Source of the DNA: Bacteroidales bacterium | GTDB taxonomy: Bacteria; Bacteroidota; Bacteroidia; Bacteroidales; UBA932 | NCBI GenBank assembly: GCA_017538685.1 | Contig: JAFYIK010000250.1 | Coordinates: forward strand, 1 to 14,789 | Length of the DNA stretch: 14,789 nt | Reading direction: 5' to 3' | Shown: positions 11,498 to 14,789 of the stretch, one piece after another | Position numbering within the stretch: the stretch's first letter is position 1 | Layout of the letters: each line of letters begins with the position of its first letter | Translations under genes and position numbers: made by a program | Notes under the pieces: model-generated | Databases searched by the model: none | What the model was told of the DNA's origin: nothing | Seen by the model: the letters and a program-made list of their open reading frames with translations, nothing else

Positions 11498-14110
11498 ATG
11501 AAGATCTTTAGAACAATATACAGACTGGCTCTGACGGCCCTGACGCTCGGCGCCGTCCTCACCGGATGCTCTGCCATCCAGGAGGACGATCCCGGGCAGG
11601 ACGGCCGTCGCGAGATCAAGTTCACGGCGTCCGTGGGCACCTATCAGGTGAAAGCCACGGACACCTCCTTCGAGGGAGGTGATGCCGTGGGCCTGTTCGC
11701 AGAGGCCTACTTCAGCGCAAACAACCTGCGCCTGGAGTGGGACGGCCAGCACCTGGTGCCCCAGGAGCCTCTCTACTGGGGACCGGTCAATCAGGTCTAC
11801 CGCTTCGCGGCTTACTATCCCTATAATCCCGAGTGGATGGGTGGCAATCGTCAGGAGTTCGTAGTCAATTCCGACCAGACCACTCACAAACTCTTCACTG
11901 AGTCCGACCTTATGATGGCCAGTGCGAGGGTCACCACGGCTGACGGGGATGTAAACTTCCACTTCCATCACGTGCTCTCCAAGATTATCATCCATATCGA
12001 CAACCAGCTTGAGGAAGAAATCAGCGAAGTCTTTATGGGCGATATCTACGGAGCAATACGTGTGTATCCCTACGACCTTGTCAACTTCGAATTATCCGGC
12101 ACACCCGGCACGATCAAGGCCGGTGCGGTGACCACGGCCGCAGGCGATCCCGCCTGGGCCCTCATCGTGCCTCCTCAGACCGGACGTCCGACCATTCTGA
12201 TAACCACCGTCAGCGGCAAGCAGTACACTTGCACCACGGAAGGTTACATCGGTTTCGAGAACGGTTGCTGCTACAATGCCAACGTGACTCTGGACGAGAA
12301 TTTGATTTCCACCGAGTTTACCGAGGAAGTGACCGAGTGGGTTGACAACAAAGACCTTATGTTCCACGACTTTGATTGGGGCTTAACCGGTTCATTCACC
12401 AACTGGTCTTACGATTACCAGATGGGTCGTACTGCAGACAAAGGCATCTTCGAACTCGAACTCGCTTTAGAATTGGGAGACGAGTTCAAGTTCCGCAGGG
12501 ACTTTGATTGGGACTTCAACTACGGTATCGGTGAGATGGGTGATGCGGTCGAGGTGGCGGAGGGCACTTACCCCCTGACCCGCAACGGTTCCAACATCAC
12601 GATGGCTACCGACGGCCGTTGGAAAATCACACTCGACATCCTGGCGGAAACGGTTACCTTCACCCTCCTCGAGTCCTTCGGCTCGGAAATCATTTGGACG
12701 GGCTCTCAGCAGATAGAATGGGACGCGGCTCTCCAGGACTTCGCCTATGAAGCATACGACTGGTCTACAGTCGCTCCCGGAACCATCCTTCGCATCAGCT
12801 TCGCCCAGAACAATTACGACTGGTGGTGTATGCGCGTTGCCGATGGCTACAAATGGGAGGCTCTGCCCGGACTACCGGATCTCTATGAGTGTCCTTCAGG
12901 CGCCATCGAGGTTTTCCTTACGGAAGAAATTCTTGATCAACTCGTCAATAACGGCGGCCTTATCATCTACGGCACAGGCATTACCCTGAAGAAACTTGCT
13001 CTGGTGAAAGACAGATTCGATTACACACCTTCTGCCGATTACCTCTCGGATGCCAATATCTGGAAGGCGGTGGACGAGAATTCCACGCTGGAGTGGTTCT
13101 ATTGCCCTGGTTGGGGAGACGAGAAGAATCCCCCGTCCGTCGGTAAATTCGGATCTACCTACGTGTTTACGAATGCCTACGACACCAATGATTATTGGCA
13201 GGCACAGATGTGGATTATGCCGAATAACGGACTCTATCTCGATCCCAACAAGACGTATAGTTTCTCGTGTACCATCTACTCTTCCAACTACGTTCCTTTC
13301 TTCGTGAAGATGTATGAGAAGGGAGTGGATTACCCCTCGTCCTTCGAGAGCGACCGTTACACGCTTGGCTACCGTCAGTACACCTACAGAGTGAACGAAT
13401 TCACGCCGCTTTCCACTTCTCAGTGCCTTCTCTTCGACTTCGGCGGGATTGCCGCCAACACCAGGGTTTACATTAAGGACATCGTCCTTAAGGAAGTTGG
13501 TGGAGGTGCCGTCGTTGCCGAAGCCGAGGCTGTCGATCTGGGCCTGTCCGTCAAGTGGGCAAACATCAATCTTGGCGCGGCATCTCCTGAGCAGTGCGGC
13601 ACTTATTATGCCTGGGGAGAAACGACTCCGAAACAGGATTATAAGTGGGATACCTATAAATGGTGTCTTAAGGGTAACGGAACGGAAAGATGCTACACAT
13701 TGACCAAGTATAACACGGATGCCGAGTACGGCGAGGTGGATTATGTGACGGTCCTTGACGCGGACGATGATGCTGCTTCTTATGCACTCGGCGCAAATTG
13801 GCGTATGCCTACTCAGGCCGAATGGGAGGAGCTCGTCAATAGTTGCGAATGGTCTTTGACGGCAGTCAACGGCCAGGACGGTTATATCGTTTCCGGCAAT
13901 GGCAATAACATATTCTTACCTCTCGCTGGTTTCGCACATACCAGTCAAACCTATAATGTGGGAGGTACAGGCTATTATTGGACTGCCAATATGTCCCAGA
14001 ATATGCCTGACCACGGAGTTTGTACGCGCATTGATTATGACGGTCAATTCCCCGGGGATATATATGGCAAATTCCACGGGTTCTCCGTCCGCGCTGTTAC
14101 AGAATTGTAA
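11498..14110 (+). CDS. Fimbrillin-like (Mfa-like) lipoprotein 4 with carbohydrate-binding-like domains and FISUMP C-terminus
   Basis: An 870-residue lipoprotein, lipobox LTGC (C24). The Mfa-like domain covers about 39-282: V-G-T-Y-Q-V-K-A-T-D-T-S-F-E (46-59), G-D-A-V-G-L-F (61-67), A-A-Y-Y-P-Y (104-109), S-D-Q-T (125-128), F-H-H (156-158), I-V-P-P-Q (223-227). A SusE/F-like domain follows (292-391; G-S-F-T-N-W at 298-303, D-E-F-K-F-R at 328-333, G-S-N-I at 364-367). Residues 398-504 and about 505-667 look like two carbohydrate-binding-type beta-sandwiches. The C-terminus (677-869) is a clear FISUMP domain: V-D-L-G-L-S-V-K-W (679-687), Y-Y-A-W-G-E-T (703-709), T-K-Y-N (736-739), W-R-M-P-T (768-772), I-F-L-P-L-A-G (805-811), G-Y-Y-W (825-828), S-V-R-A-V (863-867). 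It is the last gene of the operon, 6 bases after its neighbour. A surface glycan-binding or adhesive role is inferred. Confidence 0.88.
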   Translation: MKIFRTIYRLALTALTLGAVLTGCSAIQEDDPGQDGRREIKFTASVGTYQVKATDTSFEGGDAVGLFAEAYFSANNLRLEWDGQHLVPQEPLYWGPVNQVYRFAAYYPYNPEWMGGNRQEFVVNSDQTTHKLFTESDLMMASARVTTADGDVNFHFHHVLSKIIIHIDNQLEEEISEVFMGDIYGAIRVYPYDLVNFELSGTPGTIKAGAVTTAAGDPAWALIVPPQTGRPTILITTVSGKQYTCTTEGYIGFENGCCYNANVTLDENLISTEFTEEVTEWVDNKDLMFHDFDWGLTGSFTNWSYDYQMGRTADKGIFELELALELGDEFKFRRDFDWDFNYGIGEMGDAVEVAEGTYPLTRNGSNITMATDGRWKITLDILAETVTFTLLESFGSEIIWTGSQQIEWDAALQDFAYEAYDWSTVAPGTILRISFAQNNYDWWCMRVADGYKWEALPGLPDLYECPSGAIEVFLTEEILDQLVNNGGLIIYGTGITLKKLALVKDRFDYTPSADYLSDANIWKAVDENSTLEWFYCPGWGDEKNPPSVGKFGSTYVFTNAYDTNDYWQAQMWIMPNNGLYLDPNKTYSFSCTIYSSNYVPFFVKMYEKGVDYPSSFESDRYTLGYRQYTYRVNEFTPLSTSQCLLFDFGGIAANTRVYIKDIVLKEVGGGAVVAEAEAVDLGLSVKWANINLGAASPEQCGTYYAWGETTPKQDYKWDTYKWCLKGNGTERCYTLTKYNTDAEYGEVDYVTVLDADDDAASYALGANWRMPTQAEWEELVNSCEWSLTAVNGQDGYIVSGNGNNIFLPLAGFAHTSQTYNVGGTGYYWTANMSQNMPDHGVCTRIDYDGQFPGDIYGKFHGFSVRAVTEL

Positions 14111-14126
14111 TATCTGCGGATAACAC

Positions 14127-14162
14127 AAAAAATCCCGGAGCTTCAAGGCCCCGGGATTTTTT
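14127..14162. terminator. Strong bidirectional terminator between the operon and the OPT gene
   Basis: A 12-bp perfect inverted repeat (AAAAAATCCCGG at 14127-14138, its complement at 14151-14162) with a 12-base loop. GC pairs sit at the loop side and A/T tracts flank both outer ends, so it reads as an intrinsic terminator in both directions. It starts 16 bases after the last operon stop codon. Its last two bases are part of the stop codon of the convergent transporter gene. Confidence 0.9.
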
Positions 14163-14789
14163 ATTTCTTCAAACGAAGGGAGGAGAGAGTCATATAGACT
14201 ATCAGTGCGAGCAGCGGAATGATGGCGATGGCTTCGGCGCCGCCGGATGCGTTCCAGGCGGAGAGGAACCAGTCCACGCCCGCGAACTTCAGGATCGCGG
14301 ACACGACGCCCATCAGCGCACCGCCGGCGATGAAGCCGGACGCGATAAGCGTTCCCTTGTCCAGACGCGCTTTGTTCACCTCTTCGTCCTTGGAACGTGT
14401 GCTCACGAACCAGGAAACGGCGCCGCCGACGAGCAGCGGGAGGTTGAGGTCGATGGGGATGAACATTCCGAGGCAGAACGCCAGCGCCGGCACCTTGAAG
14501 ACTGTCAGCAGGATGGCGATCAGCGCACCTATGCCGTAGAGTAGCCAGGGGGCGTTGCCGCCGTTCATCATAGGCTGGATCACCGCCGCCATAGCGTTGG
14601 CCTGGGGAGCGACCAGCGCGCCCTCGCCCGTGAAACCGTAGGTTTTGTTGAGGATCATCATCACCCCGCCTACCGTGGCAGCAGCGACGAGCGTGCCCAC
14701 GAACTTCCAGGTCTCCTGCTTCGCGGGGGTGGTGCCGGTCCAGAAGCCGATCTTGAGGTCGGTGATGAAACCGCCCGCCATCGAGAGGG
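14161..14789 (-). CDS. OPT-family oligopeptide transporter, C-terminal part (cut by window edge)
   Basis: The last 209 codons of an OPT (oligopeptide transporter) family inner-membrane permease; the reading frame stays open to the window end, so the true start lies outside. The visible part opens with the family's S-M-A-G-G-x-x-x-D-L-K-x-G segment, then A-P-Q-A-N-A-M (loop), a V-P-A-L-A-F-C-L-G-M-F-I-P stretch and G-T-L-I-A-S-G-F-I-A-G-G-A-L-M-G-V. About five hydrophobic membrane segments are seen, at roughly residues 26-45, 77-94, 105-127, 143-165 and 186-204 counting from the first visible Met. The protein ends S-L-R-L-K-K. Family members import oligopeptides or metal-chelate compounds by secondary transport; the substrate here is unknown. 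It converges on the lipoprotein operon and shares its terminator. The Met at 14781-14779 is internal, not the start. Confidence 0.9.
   Translation of the reverse strand, partial: LSMAGGFITDLKIGFWTGTTPAKQETWKFVGTLVAAATVGGVMMILNKTYGFTGEGALVAPQANAMAAVIQPMMNGGNAPWLLYGIGALIAILLTVFKVPALAFCLGMFIPIDLNLPLLVGGAVSWFVSTRSKDEEVNKARLDKGTLIASGFIAGGALMGVVSAILKFAGVDWFLSAWNASGGAEAIAIIPLLALIVYMTLSSLRLKK

Noticed and set aside
11093..11995. 300-codon minus-strand open frame across lipoproteins 3 and 4
   Set aside because: It spans the junction of two supported plus-strand genes and has no start context, signal peptide or recognised domain.
2032..14110. Polysaccharide utilization locus
   Set aside because: Despite BACON and SusE/F-like domains, no SusC/SusD pair, glycoside hydrolase, sulfatase or hybrid sensor is present in the window.
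3290..14110. Complete type V fimbrial operon
   Set aside because: The four Mfa-like proteins are about two to three times the size of ordinary pilins and have large binding-type C-termini. No pilin-sized gene or anchor gene is visible beside them.
2032..14110. Type IX secretion C-terminal sorting signals on the large proteins
   Set aside because: All five have lipoboxes and should be lipid anchored, and their C-termini do not show the usual type IX sorting-domain pattern.
14161..14781. A complete 206-residue membrane protein starting at the Met at 14781
   Set aside because: The frame continues upstream to the window edge and the segment matches the C-terminal part of much longer OPT transporters, so the gene is cut by the window.
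1..14789. CRISPR arrays, tRNA or rRNA genes, insertion sequences
   Set aside because: No regularly spaced direct repeats, no cloverleaf or rRNA signatures and no transposase or terminal repeats were seen. The repeats present are protein-domain repeats.

Overview
The window looks like a chromosomal segment of a Bacteroidota bacterium, most likely a Bacteroidales gut commensal of moderately high GC. The reasons are: lipoproteins with Bacteroidota-type lipoboxes, BACON repeats, Mfa-like (fimbrillin) domains, SusE/SusF-like and FISUMP modules, A-rich leaders without Shine-Dalgarno sites in front of most genes, and a -7 element of the TAnnTTTG type. I cannot name a species from the sequence.

Layout. 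On the minus strand at the left, a YfcE-type metallophosphoesterase (1427-1918) is followed by the DNA repair ATPase radA (60-1424), which starts 2 bases after its neighbour's stop codon. A hairpin at 21-47 follows radA. A 113-base divergent gap (1919-2031) separates this pair from a plus-strand run of five genes (2032-14110) with gaps of only 19, 19, 5, 19 and 6 bases or less, ending at a strong hairpin terminator (14127-14162). The right edge (14161-14789, minus) holds the C-terminal part of an OPT-family transporter that runs out of the window and converges on the same terminator.

The core is the five-gene plus-strand operon. Its first gene encodes a lipoprotein made almost entirely of four BACON domains. 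The next four genes are paralogs of 824, 972, 927 and 870 residues. Each has a lipoprotein signal peptide and an N-terminal Mfa-like/fimbrillin domain, and then a different C-terminal module set: NPY modules plus a GTW domain; two NPY modules plus an Fn3-like stretch; two SusE/F-like domains, an OB-like pair and a Pro-Glu linker; or a SusE/F-like domain, two carbohydrate-binding-like beta-sandwiches and a C-terminal FISUMP domain. All five products should be lipid-anchored and probably surface exposed.

How they may work together (inference). A constant fimbrillin-like base carrying variable glycan-binding-like ends looks like a co-expressed set of adhesins or glycan-capture proteins. There is no SusC/SusD pair, glycoside hydrolase, major pilin, protease or regulator in the window, so this is neither a standard polysaccharide utilization locus nor a complete type V pilus operon as seen here. 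This array is the part of the window most likely to be poorly described. radA, the phosphoesterase and the OPT transporter look like ordinary flanking genes.
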